64,000 nucleotides of DNA from Mansonella perstans (lineage: Eukaryota; Nematoda; Chromadorea; Rhabditida; Onchocercidae): assembly GCA_037074765.1 (NCBI GenBank), contig JBAMDO010000106.1, positions 62,001-126,000 of the forward strand, read 5' to 3'. Of this stretch, positions 35,337 to 50,000 are shown in pieces (position 1 is the stretch's first letter; each line of letters opens with the position of its first letter). Below the pieces are notes generated by a model, which worked only from the letters and a program-made list of their open reading frames with translations, was not told the DNA's origin and searched no databases. The translations under genes were made by a program, and so were the position numbers.

Positions 35337-38300
35337 ATTTTCCTTTCTAATAATTGTTTATGACATTCATACTCAGTGATTTTTTCCTTATATTATACAA
35401 AATTTGTTATACAAAAACTTGTTCTTAACTATTTATGGATGACTTTCAATTTTTCAAATGCCGAAAATTACATCATTAATCGAAGCAAGCAATGTTAAGA
35501 AGCATGTATTGATTTTCAAAGTTTCAGTCTAAATTCTTTTTTGCAAACTTTCATTCGCTGTGAAAAAAAAAAATTATAGCATTATCTCTATATTTTATTT
35601 CTTATCTCCTTTTAATTAGTTTAATTATTTCAATGATAGAAATAGCAGCTTGATATAGCAGCTTATTAAGCTACTCTATGAATGATATAAAAGCAAAGAT
35701 ATGTTCTATCGTAATTTAGAGATATGTTAGAGATATGTTCCTTCAAAGTCTGTTTGTTCATATGTTTATGTTTAACTGACAATTTGCCTACCTGTGAGCT
35801 TTTCCAATACTTTTCCAATACATTTCGTTTCTCCATGGATACCTGCTTAATATCCAATATTTATCTCTCTATTATCCTTTTCGAAGGCTTACTTAATCAG
35901 TGATGAAATTATCATATTTGAGAAAAATTCACCTGTCATTCTCCTACCAGTCACTCTTCACAAGCCTTTAATCAATGATATTCTTATTTGATATTGTTGT
36001 CTGATATTAATTCTCCTTTTCATTTTTTTTTTCTCGAATGAAATTTATTTGCTTTCTCTCATGGAAGATAAGAAATGATAACGGCATTTTTTTATGATGT
36101 GTTACGGTTTGTTACGGTCATAATGATGTAATTCATTCTTTCGCTATCTCTAAGTATTTTGTTCAAAAAGATGCTTTAAACGGTCTTTAACGAAGGTTTC
36201 ATGTGACTTTTTTTGTTTAAACTTGTCCTACGGTCAGTGTTCTGAAATCTGAAATGCTAATCAATCATATAGGCTTATGTCAATTGTTTTGCAAGTCATT
36301 TCTTCAGAGTGTTAAAAGGGTTAACCGTTGAACTGTTTTTTAGGTTATAATTTTCTAAATTTCGTTGTGATTAAAAAATTTTAAAGATTTTATTTTTTTT
36401 TTCAATTTTATTTTTTGATATTGCATATTAGTAAGAATGAATTATCATAATTATGAAAAATAGGAATAAAATGTCAAAAATTGGGAATTTTTTGTTTCCA
36501 TGAAATTAAAAAAATATCTTAGGTTTTTGTATTGATAAAGAATATTTTTAGTTTTGTTTTCTATTTTTTATCATTTAAATTGAAAAATGATATGCTTGTT
36601 GAGTTTTTAAATTTTATTATTTTGGTTTTTGTTTTATTAAAGTTTTCAAGTAAATTTTATTATTTTCATTTTTTTAATTAATTTAATTTTTACTTTAGTA
36701 AATTTTGTTTCGTTGAATTTCTTTGTTTTTTTATGAAAACTTTTGTTTTTATATAAACTTTATCTTCTCTGTAATTTTCTTAAATTACAGCTTTGATATG
36801 GTGGCAATTAAAATAGCAAATTTGATTTCTTAATGAATGAAGTTTTTAAGTAATTTTTTTTTTAAATTATTTTTTGTTTATTAAAAATTATTGATTGTAA
36901 TACAATAAAGATAAGTGTTCGGAAATTTTTTTTTAGTTTCTTAAATTTTTCTTGAAAATGAATTTTAGAAAATTTTTATGCTATTTTCATTTTGAAAAAT
37001 CACTCCAGAATTAACAGAACTGTAAACTGTAGCGATATAAATAGTTATTTATATCACTGTGCTACATTGCTGTTCATTTTTTTGTGAAAAGGGAGAGAAT
37101 TTGTGATTGCTGTTCTTGTTGAAAAAATTTGAACTTTTTCTCTTTTTTTTTAAAAAAAAAAAGTTTGTCATTAGTTCAATTCGTCGTGAGACAGAGCAAT
37201 TCATCGTATGTATCTGTGAGTCTTGTTGAAGCTAGTCGGTGCGAAGGCGAAAGTTGTAAAAATTAGTATTTGTGACTTTTTTAGTTTCAATAATCATGGA
37301 TTATTCGTTTTTTCCTAAATTTTATTTTCTTACAAGTGTTGAATTGTTGTTAATAAAAGAAATTCGTCTTCTCAGTTTCAATGTAGTTCTTTCTTTTTGA
37401 TGATTCACTCTTTCTGATTTATTTGATTAATGAGGAATTTTTTAGCATTTTATCTTTTTTCTGGAAGTTATTAGTTTGTTTTTTATTGTAATTAATTTTT
37501 TTCAGTAAGTTTGTTTAATTTTGTTAGATTTTAGGCTTTCAGTAATTTTATTAGTTTTGAGAACTTTTTTGGATTTTCTTAATCTTTGACTTGTTAATTT
37601 GAATTAGCTTGAATTTAAAAACTAAATGTTTGGATCATTTGGATTATTTCTCAGTTTTTTTTTTTGAAGATTTAATATATTTTATGTTATTCATTGTTGT
37701 CTAAGTCTTTTAGCTTATTTTAGGATTCTTAAACTTCCTTCGTTGTTTGTGTGTATGTTCTTGTTTTTTGATTTCGTTTTGTCCAAAGATAAGTGGCTTT
37801 CTAGTTCTGGCTTTTGCGCGCTTTTATTTGTTTCGGCATTATAATCCCGTAATTATAGTCAATTTTTGTTTAATTCAATAATAGAAATTAATACCAATTA
37901 TATTATGGCCATTGAAATTGTAGCAGTTCAAAATATTCGGTCTCTTGCAGCATTTGCTGTTATCATAGCGATATGCGCACAATTTTGCAAAATGATTATA
38001 ATGATATGTTAATAAATGCTGAGATTTGCAAATAACAACAGAAAAGAGCCTATCTAATCGTTGAAAGCAGCAGAATATACATATATTGTAAGCATAGGCC
38101 TATTTATTAACTAAAGTCCGTCGCATTGAATGCTTTACAATGGCTGTTTACATTGAAAGTATAGGAATGGTGTATGCAAAAAATTATTTCTTGGTACTGA
38201 TGAGACAATGGTAAATTCACTGGTAGCTCAGATTACTCAGGTTACATGTCTGTAGTTTACTTTTTGGATTAGTAAATTCGAGTAAGTGATTTTGAAAACG

Positions 38301-39410
38301 AAAACATCTTAAAATAAAATTCTTTTAAGCAATGGTAACATTTAAAGTTAACAGATGATGTAACGGGATGATTTCTCCATTTATAAACCATAATTTATGG
38401 GCGGTGATTGGAAAGCAATTCGGATGATTTGGATGCCAAATTAATTTGCTATCTTCCTTTGATTTAAAAATAGCATGAGAATTGTAATGTGTGGGAGTTG
38501 AACAGCAATTAAGAGAGCATTAAATTGCACACTGTTGTCAAACACTCTACAAATGTGCCATAAAGTTGATATTGTTTTGTTTCGTAAGAAATTGCCTTTA
38601 TTGTCATTAAATTTCCCAGAAGACATCTGCGATTGAACAGCAATTATAAATTTAGAATGCATTGAATGAAATAATATTGAATAAGTTGTTTTCAGTTTTC
38701 GAACTTCCATAGAGATTAAAAACAAAATATTGATCAATTTCCATCTTTTTCATGACCACTCTTTTCTCCTATGAAAGTTAAACTACTATCTATGATTATC
38801 GTTGAAATTAAATTTTATGAACGAATTTCTTTTCGAAACATGAAAAGAAGGTTATGTGAAAATGTTATGGCATGAACTCTTCCTGACACGCAACATCAAT
38901 TAATCTTCTTCGGCATAGAAGTGTGGAGAAGCGAAATTATCCACTAAAACTCCCATTATGTGCATTAGGGCGATAAAAATGCTTACATCAGTATTATTTT
39001 AATATTTTGTCAGAATTTAAACTTCTAATCTTACATCTGTACCTATTATCTTAACGATTCATCCGCCGACCAGTTAATATTGTTGTGATTCTATTTCGGC
39101 TGCCAATAAATGTCCATTTAAATTCTTCTCATCGTTCCACGCAATACAGCTGAATCGAAATTTTATTGAATCTATGCTTAATGCTCAATAGCTGACTGTT
39201 CTATCACGGTAACCATTCTAATATGAATAGTTGCTTGTTGTTTAATCTTATCAATTTATCGATTTGCAGGATTCAATTCATCAGTCTACCGGATAGCTGA
39301 TTACATTATATGAGTTTACAGGCTTACTCGTAACCCTATTAGAAATGGATCTTTTCAGGAATATCTGCTGCTTTTAACGCATGTGATATTTATAAGGTGG
39401 GCAAAACGGT

Positions 39411-39571
39411 AGCAGTGCTGTTGAATTAATTAATTAACTTCTAATGAATTCGGTTTTTGTACTAATATTTATTTTTTTAAATTGTAATTGCAGCAGAGGT
39501 GTTGAATTTATTAATTAACTCCTAGTGAATTCGATTTTTGTACTAATGTTTGTTTTTTAAATTGCAATTGT
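39411..39571 (+). repeat. Direct tandem duplication, 81-bp unit
   Basis: Two diverged copies (39411-39491 and 39492-39571) sharing AGCAG..GTGTTGAAT, TTAATTAACT, GTGAATTCG-like and TTTTTGTACTAAT words in the same order. Confidence 0.75.
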
Positions 39572-42210
39572 TTTTTTATCTTGATTTTCCCATTCTTCCA
39601 CAATCATTCTATTTTCATCTATCAAAATTTCTTCGCTGTCTTCTTACTCTTGATATTAAATGTTTTTACTAACAGTATTTCTCAATTGATCGCTAATAAC
39701 GATGGCTGTCGGGAAAATCGAAAACAAGGTCATCCATCAGTTCCTTTATTTTTTTAATTTATTTTCGAATTCATATATATATTTATACATATATATATCA
39801 AATATATATATATAAATACATAAAGATTAGTAGAATATTTGAACATATGTCAAGTAAATCTGAATAGTTACTTGAAAAAGTTAAGAAGTAAGATTATCTG
39901 AAGATCGGCAACTGGAAAATAATGAAAACTGGAAAAGCTAAAAGAATGAGGTGAAAATTGTTGACAAAATGATGCTCAAACCATTTCAGAACATTCAGTT
40001 GTGCCGATGATTAGTTGACAAATAAAAAGAAAAAATTTTCTGTTTTAAATTTGTAAATGCTGCTTATTTTTTGTCATCAACAACTGACAACAACCTGTTT
40101 GATTTTTTTCAGACGAATATGAGGTCATTTAACAGGCTCATACGCGAAGTGCTTGAATCTACAATAGTTTCTTATGGGTAATTATTGAAGTATTTGATGG
40201 ATTAAAAACATTAAGCATTGAACAAAGTTCGGTAGATGAATGAAAATAAATTGTTAATAAAAATACGACAAATTCATTCATTAATTAGCAGTTGTTAATA
40301 ATATTGCAGTAACTGCAGCAAAATATTTCGCTCTTAGTGCTTTTGCCTCCGAAATTCATTTTCGATTATCATTTTTTTTTTTCAAATCATCATGAATCAT
40401 TCGAAATTTCAATACACCTTAGCTGTTCGCTATTCTTCAAAATGAACAGTCTTATAAATTTCATTGTCGACAGACTTTTTTTTTGATCTGTTATCGCATT
40501 AGGACTTTTCAAGGACATTTCAATATCAATTCTGTCAATGGTAACATTTTCAGGATTTTTCTATTCTTAAAATTTTATATTTCAATAACTTATCTAATCA
40601 ATAAGTTAGATTTCTAAATTTTTACATTAAAAAATAGGAATCAGATCACTTTCATTCTATTGTATGTTTTATTGGAAATTTAAATTTTTATCTCATTTAT
40701 GAGATAAGTAGATTCCCGGCAAACTTTTCGAATTGCGTTTAATTTCCATTGCTTCATTCATTCTCATTCTTGTGCTGCATTAGTGATAGGTATGTTTATA
40801 AAACTTCATCTATTAGTTTTCATATACGGCAATTATGAATAAAATTTTTTGCTGAATTTGATGAAAAAGTAAACTGGATTAGTTTGCAACTATTGATTGT
40901 CTATCCTTCAATTCACAAACTTTAATCAACGCATGTTGAATTAAGATTATTGATTTGTTCGACGAGAAAAAATTTTAAATTTCTTTATAACGAATTATCA
41001 AATGTTTTTTGCCAAATATTTAAGCGTAAATATGTTTCTATAAATAGTTTGAGAAGTGAATTATTCGCTGCTTTCTTGATAATTACTGTTTTTGGATATT
41101 TCATAGCACAATTGTTCTAAATTCCCAATGTATGTGTTCGTATTGCTCAGCAAAGTGTAAAATGCAATTTTCTGACTTGATAACTGCGTCTTCTAGTTTT
41201 ATTCCAAATAAAAGACTTGAAATTCTGAAGGCAGTGAAAAAAAAAAGAGATGTACAATTATCTCTTTCTCTGCCTCAAAACTGATATTTTATTCGAGAAA
41301 ATTTAAAACTTTTCTCGAAATATGATCAGCCTTTTAATGAGAATTTCTTAGGAGCAATTCTTGGAGAAATCTTAGAGAGCAGAAGCAGAGATTTGCTTAG
41401 TTTTTTTGTGGAGAATTGAGTTGAGAAACCGGAATGAAGTGATTGCATTGGAAAAAGTGGATAAAAAGCGATTATGGTAGCATAAGATAACAACGATATC
41501 AAGGCAAATTTAGTATGGAAACTAGGTTTTTCCGTTTGAAGCCATTTTCTCTGTCACTCAAAAATATTTGCTTGGCATATTTGGGACTTAAAAGCGTCAA
41601 GAAACTTTTTTATCAATAAAATTAGAGAATATCTCGAAAACTTTATTCAGCTAAGCATAAAAAGGAAACTTTATTTTACCGAATTACCAAAAACAAAAGT
41701 TTTGGATTTTTTGTTTTTGGAAAACAGCGCATTGCTTGAAACTTATTTGCAATTTATTGAAGAAATTTTTCGAAATTTTGCAGAAAAAATTTTCAAAAAC
41801 AAAATTTTATCTTTTCTTCACTCGCTTTTAATTTGCAAATATATTTCTAATCAAAAGCATTAGTGTGCAAAAATTTTTGTAAAATTAAAATTCAAGAATA
41901 TTATATATCATCTTGTTCCATCTTTTTTAAAGCAGTTGAATCAAATTAAGTGAAGTATTTTCAAAAGCACCATTTCCTTTCTATTCTTTGAAGTGTCTCA
42001 TTTTTTCACACGGCTATTTCGAGTGACAAAAGTTTTTTAATCTTTCAAAGTTAGATTTAGAATAAAGACTAGTACAGTTTCATGCAATTTCCTTCATTCT
42101 TCAAAATGCTTAAATATTCCTATTTTTTAAGTATTCGTACTGATTCATTTCCCTTCCACGATTTTCTAACCAAAAGAAGTTAGCTGATTACTGTTTAATT
42201 CAAATCTTAT

Positions 42211-42416
42211 ACTCCTAAAGTGATCATGATGATTATATTTCATGGTCTGTTGATTCGTTTGCTAATTTCTGTTTATAGAGTTTTCATTTATAAAAGAATG
42301 TTTATGATCTTATTCTTCATAACCTCTTGATTCATTTGCTGGTTTCCATTTAGTTCAGCACTTTCACTTCTAAAGTGTGTCATGATCTTATCCTTCATCA
42401 TCTCTTGATTCTATCA
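42211..42416 (+). repeat. Imperfect tandem repeat, about 80-bp unit
   Basis: Two and a half diverged copies containing CTAAAGTG, ATGATCTTAT, TTCAT..TCTTGATTC and GCTGGTTTCCATTTA-like segments in order. Confidence 0.55.
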
Positions 42417-44026
42417 AAATTTTTATGTGTTGTTTTATGGTTAATGATTAATTCCAGATTAGAAATTTTTCATCTATGATTTCCCAACCGGTTTGTTATT
42501 TCTCTTACTTTATATCATTTCTGTAATAGTTTTTGCAAGAAGTAGCAAAAGAGAAATTAGGAGCTGAAATCTGAATGACGTAACTAACAATTTATGTTTT
42601 CATATTGTTCACTGACGAAATACATAATTAAAATACATTGAGTGTCGCAACATGGGATGTTATCCTAATTTATCAACATATTTTCGTAATTTCAGGATAT
42701 TTTGTCGTTGAGTAGGAGAATATTTGTGTTACTAATTGACCTGTACTTTGTTCACTCATGAAAAGGCGACCAAAAACTTTTCAAGGATAACAATGCGTAC
42801 GAGAGTTATTTACAAATATTCTGCACTTGAGAAAGAAAAAGATTTGAACCATTTTTAAATTATTAGTATAAATTGCATTTTCCAAGCAAATTGCAAACTT
42901 CAAGGTTTCGCATTTCATTTTTCCTTTTTTTTGAACGGAAATATGCTCTAATTTAGTACAATTGCAAGAATTTCCAAACATTCAATCAAAATTTTTTTTT
43001 AATAATCTAAAAACATTAAATGATATCATTGGTATTTTGAAGAGATTTAGTTTGGTTTCAATTATTTTATCCATTGGCAAATTTCTTCATTGTACCATTC
43101 TAACCAAATTTTTGTTTTGTATTTCTTTGTTTCATTCAGTTCATTTATATTTAATTAAATTAAGATGCTACTTCTGCTTGGCTATTGCAAAATGGAATAA
43201 AAAAGGAATTTGAACTGGACAGATGTTTGTATATAAGTTTGGGTAAGAACAATTGTAAGACAGAGGCTTTAGTACAGGCAAGAATGATTCAGTAAATAAT
43301 GTCAGTATTTTCAAAGGAAGCAAGTATTGCTGACTATGAATTGAAATAAATTATGCAAAATGGATTTTAAATTATTTTTCATTTTAGCCATTAATTTTTC
43401 TAAACGAAAATTGCATTTTGCTTTTGTACATTCTTTTAAATTTGTTTTTTCAAATTATACGAATTAAATTTATTTGAATTAAAATTTTTAAATTTTCATC
43501 TCTTTCTTCATCCAGATGATATAATTTTTAGGATATTTCATAAATCATAAATGGAACTATGTTTGAAAAGTCATCATTTCAAATTTGAAAATTTAGTACT
43601 AATTATTAAATTTATGAAACTAAATTTTTCCGAGCAAAAATTAATTTGTTCTGTAAATGAATGGGGTAAAATATCTTGCTCGTTTATCGGTTTAGAGTTG
43701 ATAAATGGCAGTTAAAAAAAAAAATTTAATGACTGTGATAAGAGTATTTACATAGGCATTACTTATGCTATCGTAATTATTGTAACGATATTTACTTTTT
43801 GCTGCTTAATTTCATTTTCTTTTCAAATAATTGCCCAAAATGGTATTGCTTAGCAATTAGCTTGAATTGTTCTTTTAATACGATGGAAATGAAGCGTTGA
43901 TTTTATCCATTTGATCGTTTTTCGCGACTTTTTCCCGGTTTTTATCGAACATTAAATCTAGCATTTTTTCTCTTGCAGAACCATATATATATCAGGCATG
44001 ATAGTGTCCTGGAACGGTCGATAACT

Positions 44027-47000
44027 ATGGCAGAAGATGATGTGCTGAATATACAAATTTTCATTCCTGAACTTTATATTCAGGTTTGAGAGGAATTTTT
44101 TTTATTTCTTACCTCTCAGGTGCTTGCAATTTTAGAGTTTGAAGAAAGGGAAAAAAAGAAAATTGGTAATAAAATTGTGATAGAAACAAGTTTGACAAGC
44201 TTAAACAACGGACGGAAAAGTTTTTTATACGAGCATAAAGTGGCAATTTTACGAAAGATAAATTAAAGTTGTAAATGTATGAAATTAATTTAATGATTTC
44301 ACCTCACAACTTGTCGATGGATCTTTAATGTTAGGGTAGTGTTAATAATTAATGGAAAAACATACAATTCATTCTTTTCATTTTGTTTATTGAAAAAAAA
44401 AGCACCACTTTGATAAAAGATTTTTTGGCCGATCATTAATAATCCCTCTGATCTTTTATTAAAAAGTAAAAAAAAGAGATACTGTACCAGTATTCTATTC
44501 ATTTCTATCTATACAGAATAACAGTTAACTTCCATACTACAAATTACTTGTAAAAAGAAAAAACAATATGTATTTTTAAAATCTCAATAAATTGCACAGT
44601 GTTGAAAACTCTGCATGAAATATATGTTTAAAATAAACTGTCTTGTTTACGAAGCATTGATGTGGAAGAATTGCTGAGTTGCAGAAATGTTTGGCAGTAA
44701 ATGTTGATGAGAAAGTTTGGGAAATTAAAGGGCGACTTATCGGATCGCTTCAAAATGTATGTCCACATTTCGTGATATTGCATTTTTTTTTCTATTCTTG
44801 AATTCCTGTTTTGGTTGATTTAATAAAAATTTTCATCCTTTCTTGAGACTCTAGATTATTTCTTTGTCACTTCCTGCAAATTTCGACTAATTATTCTGTA
44901 AAGCTGAAAAGCTCAAAACAACATGAAAGATTATTAAAAACTAACAGATAAACGATTATCAAATAATTCAATATATTTCTCATATCATATCATATCTATA
45001 TGCATGTATATGTACATATTACTGATATAATTCAAAGTATTTTCACAACACTTTTGTGAATAACTTTGCCAAATCTTACGCTTATTAAATCCTTTTAATA
45101 AGCTTGATAATTTAAATTTTGGATAAATTATTTGGAATTTGCATAAGTAACAATGACAAGTATCAACATAATTTAAAAATATCCACGACCCTGTAATTGC
45201 TAAAACAGTAATAAGGAAGTGGCAAGGAGAAGGAAAATCTAGTGACCAATGATTTCTCTTTAAATTAAATATATTCAGAAGCTACCTCAAGCATTCAACT
45301 ACGGCTTATTTCTACCACCTTGCGATGGTCGTGCTGGCAAATTTTTGCTGGAAGATCGTCCGATACGTGAATATCCATTTCACGACTGTGCCCCTTATCT
45401 CGAGGTTATTTCTCATGTGACATCACGTTTGATTTTAAGGATGACAAAAGCATTTGTATACTGACCAAGGCTCTAATAAGCTTTTATTTTTGAGATTTTC
45501 ATTGCATCACAATAATTGTTCAACAATAGAAATCTTTCATTTAAGCTCAAATACAAGAAACGGGTCTACAAAATGTTGAACATTGACGAAAAGCAATTGG
45601 AAAAATTACATACTAAGGTGAATTGTTTGTGAAAAATCCTTTTCATTGATTTTTTTATTAAATAAAATAATTTGCAGCGATTATTATTTACTGTAGAACA
45701 ATTGTTTTGTTAGCAATGTTCATCGCTGATCTTTTTTCAGTCAAATTTGAAAAAATTCATGAATTATATTGCCCTTGGACAGCTGAAAAAAGTGGAAGAA
45801 ATGTGCAGTGCGGGATTTGATCCTAATTTTCACGATAATGAAGGGAAGACACCGCTGACGATGGTATGCACATTAGCGCACAGCGAAAACTTTATTAAAA
45901 CTCTGGTAGAACATGGAGCTCATATCGATTTCCGAAACAGTGATGGGCAGGTAATTTTTCTGAAAGATTATTTCTGATGAAGCAGTTAGTGAAGAAGTAA
46001 TTTGATCATGATCAGTTGAAATATGATACCATCGATGTTTCGATCGCAATGGAAATTTCATTTTTGATCGTGCAGTCTAGAAAACTCGAAATCAGAATTA
46101 AATCAAAATTCAAGACTAGATGAAATAAAGTAAATTTTGTCCGCTAAGTTTTCTTTGTCATTTCAAATGTAGTAAATTGAAGTAGATTGATCTTTAATTT
46201 GGAATATCTTGTAGACAGCAATGCATAAAGCAGCATATTGGTCCTTGGCAGAAAATGTGAATTGCTTGCTAGAACTTGGCGCATCAGCAAATTATCGCGA
46301 TCCACTTGGCCTAACACCACTTTATTACAACATGTTGCAAAATAGTTCAAAATCATCAATAGCCCAAATGTTGCTTTACAATTATTCAGATATTGATGTA
46401 ACTGATTTGGATGGAAATCATGAAATACATCAGGTTTGCACTGTTATTTCTATTTACGTTTATTTATAATACATGATTTCCAATTTAGTTCTCACTTATT
46501 ATTTTAATACGAATTTAAATTTAATAATTAAATCTTAAAGAATTTAAAAGATTAAAATCTATTTCTTCCTAAGCTTTAAGTATTTGATTTTTAACAAAAA
46601 CCAAAACCAACACATCTTTCAGAAGTAATTTCAAAAAACTTCAAAATATGAAAGAAAAATTCTTTTAAAATATTGTTGTGCATTTCTTTCAAAGACTTCA
46701 TCCTTTTCTTCTCTATAGGTAATACTATTTGACCTTTCAGCAATTTTTCTCCTTGAAAAGAGAGAGAAAAACTTTGCCGTTAAACGGAAAAGTGCTTCCT
46801 GAATTCTGCAGTTTTTTTTGTCATTATGTTAAAAGGTATCAATTATGTAAATTGTATTTTCTTTCGTTTCTCTTTCGTCTCTCTTTCGTTTAATGTTTAC
46901 TTCCTTTAATTAAATTCAATGTTTTTTATTTCACAAAACGCTTGAAATTTTTAAATTTCTCTTTGCTATCCGTCAAGTTTGATTTAAAGTTTCTTTCATC

Positions 47001-50000
47001 TTCGAAATGTATTGATGAAAAGCAACAACTTCGAATAAGATCATGCAAGCACTTTTCGCGCTAATCAAATTGCTCATCTTAATTTTTCTGCTGTCACTGT
47101 TGTTGATTTTGATGGCAATGAGAAATATTGCTTCAAGTATGAAAAATGTCATATCTTCAAGTATAAAAAATGTCATACCTTCTATTCCTGTATTAATGTG
47201 GAATTTGAAATTGCTATCCCAGCTCTAGTGGTGAAAGTGGAAGTAGAAGTGATAAAAACTTGTTGCTTTGAAAAATTTACAAATTAGTTCCGGTTTGTTG
47301 GAATAAAGGAAGGATAATAAGAATAAGGAATTTTGAAATGGACCATTTTGTGGAAACTTCAAATATAGGAAAGGAAAGGTGGAAATGAAGGAAAGGCGCA
47401 GTTGTTGATCGATATAAAATGATCCGAATGGGTGATATCTGATTAATGAATTGAGTAGTAACACTACTTCATGATGAGAACTCAATCTTATCTTTCTTGA
47501 TTATACCACAATGGAAATGCATGTATTGAACAATCACTATCAACATTTATGATAGACAATTGTGTCAACTGTAATAAAACTAATTTCAATCAAAAATATA
47601 TTCCGCTGAATGAGGAGCAGAAACTTCCCTAAATTACATTTTCCCCAATAAATCGATAATATTTTCCTTCGGGACCATTTGTTAAAAAGATCTGAGTAAT
47701 TTCCATGAACAAAGCATTGCTAATTATATTAACTTAGATGTTACATTTTTTATATTTTAAAAAATATTTTCATTCCTCTTTGCAATAAATATTATCTACT
47801 GTAGTATCGATGCAATCATTGCTACTCATCAACCAATTTCTCATATTATTATGCAATTTTGTTGTCATTATTCCAATCAGTTAGTGCTGCCAATTTCCCA
47901 ATAAATTTTTTATTTCTCAAAAACTGAAAAATTTTGTAAAGGTTATTCACCTTATTTTATTTTCTGTTTAAAAAAAAAAGGGAAGAAAAAACTTTATTAA
48001 TATGCTTAATAACAACAAATGAACATTTCTTCCCGAAAATTTCACTCTTTTTTCTGCAGAAATTGTTATTAATTTTCACAACATGTTTTATACTTGTCAC
48101 AGTTCTATTTATACTTGTCACAATTCTTCATGACATATGTCAACATTTCATACTGCCCGCTTCGATTATTATCTCAAATGAACTATGGATTCCTTTGGAT
48201 TTCTTTTTCTTAATTTATTGATTACGTTCATTTATTGTGGAGAAATTGAATGTGTCACTGCAATGACCATTTAAATCTTTATAATGAATCATTAGTCTTT
48301 CTGGTTATCAGCATTCTGACAGATTTTTAAAAATTAAAAATTTTAAATTTGTTCAAATATGAAAAATTTACAATTGCCAGTTTCTGTTTATGCATCACAA
48401 TTACTTTGAAATTAACTTTTCTATCAATCAATACTTGCTACTTATGATACATCGAAGAATCATTTAGATACCAAAAAAAAGAATAACTCAGAAATTTAGA
48501 CATCTGCGATTATTTTTCAGTTGCGGAAAAAAGCGCTAAAAAGTAACATCACTATATAATTTCTATAATAAACACTATCTTCTTCGTTAACTTCAGCACA
48601 TCAGAATCAGAATCAAAAAATGATAAGATTTCTAGAGCTCAAGATCCAGAAATTCAAGATAAACTCAATTTATTACCTTAGGGCTTGCTAGCAGAGAATA
48701 AATTCTTCGGTATTCATAAGAAAGAAATAGTTAGAGTCTAGGATTCTTGTAAGGGTGAAAACTTTCTCTTGGATCTTGAAAACTTTTCCTTTTCAAGAAT
48801 TTCATCAAAATTTTTAGAATTACCGATTAAAATAATGCAGTCTTCGAGGTATCGAAATATGGATTAACTTTTACAAAAACTAAGATACTGAATGGATTAA
48901 GAATGATTGAAATTAATTAATTAAATTCTTTACACAGTTCCTTCTCTGTTACTTGATTTACTAATTTATTTCCATTTATTAATCCAACCATTCTCTATCT
49001 TCAATTTATTTATGCAAACTTTCCTAGACAAACGTTTAAAAAATTTGAAAATTAACAAAAATTTACTTTCTTTTTTAGGCATGTAAGAATGGTTTGGTGC
49101 AACATGCAGATTATTTGATATACTATGGAGCTGAAATTAATGCGCGAAATGTCAATGGGAATACACCGCTTCATGTTTGTGCCATCCACAATAAGTAATT
49201 AATTTCGAATTTCTTTTCACTTTTCCGGACCAGCACTTTATTAACACAAAATATGAGATTTTTATATTTCTGAGTCATAAAAATTTTAATGAAATTAAAA
49301 AAAAATTCAGTACAAAATCCAATTTCTTTTGATCTGAGAAACGAAGGATAAAGTGGATCAAAAAAAGTCAAATTTTATCAGGTCAATTTTTTTTCAGACC
49401 TAATTGCGCACGTTTATTGTTATTTCGTGGTGCTAATCCGACCATTATGAATAAACAAGGTCAAACATCATTGGATGTTGCACAGATTCTTGGCTCCTAT
49501 GAAGTAACTAAAATCATCTTGAACCACGACCCTGCATCTACTGGTTTGTTACATCTTTGTAAATAAATTCAAAATCGTTCTCAGAGATCTTTATTGTAGT
49601 TAGCTAGAATCCCGGAATATTTAGGATCTAATCAACTTTCTATTATATCGAAAAATTGTGAAGCCTTCGGCTCCGGCAATACTTATTTTAAGCACGACTA
49701 ATCCTTGATCGAAGAAATTGAAGATTTTGCTATTTTCTCACAATATATCAAAAGTATTAACTGCATAGAACTTTTCAGTACCCTATAATGCGAAGCCGAC
49801 CTTTAACCCTAGAAGGCGTTCATCGATATTACCGGGTCAACGATCTTCAAGCCAAGTATCAATTTATAGCAGAGAATATCGATCTGTGGTAAAATTTTTG
49901 ATAAAATTATTCCAATTCCACATTTGAAATGGCTTGCAGCAATATCGATCTGTTTTTTTAGGTTCCGGTAAGCCCGACACCAAGCCAAATGTCAATATCC

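Larger units (their letters stand above)
25886..43978. other. 18-kb AT-rich gene desert between DB-module gene and shank
   Basis: No gene recognised. ORFs inside are mostly short and phenylalanine/isoleucine/lysine-rich. Less AT-rich islands occur near 31.8-31.95, 33.5-33.6, 37.15-37.26, 38.9-39.15 and 39.3-39.42 kb; some read open on the minus strand with possible splice sites, the best being 33520-35336 (listed separately). Tandem repeats and poly-T/poly-A tracts are scattered throughout (for example a long T run near 31531-31555). A 9-bp inverted repeat with a 7-base loop sits at about 28246-28270. As the shared upstream region of two divergent genes, it may hold promoters, enhancers or untranslated 5' exons of shank. 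Confidence 0.45.
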
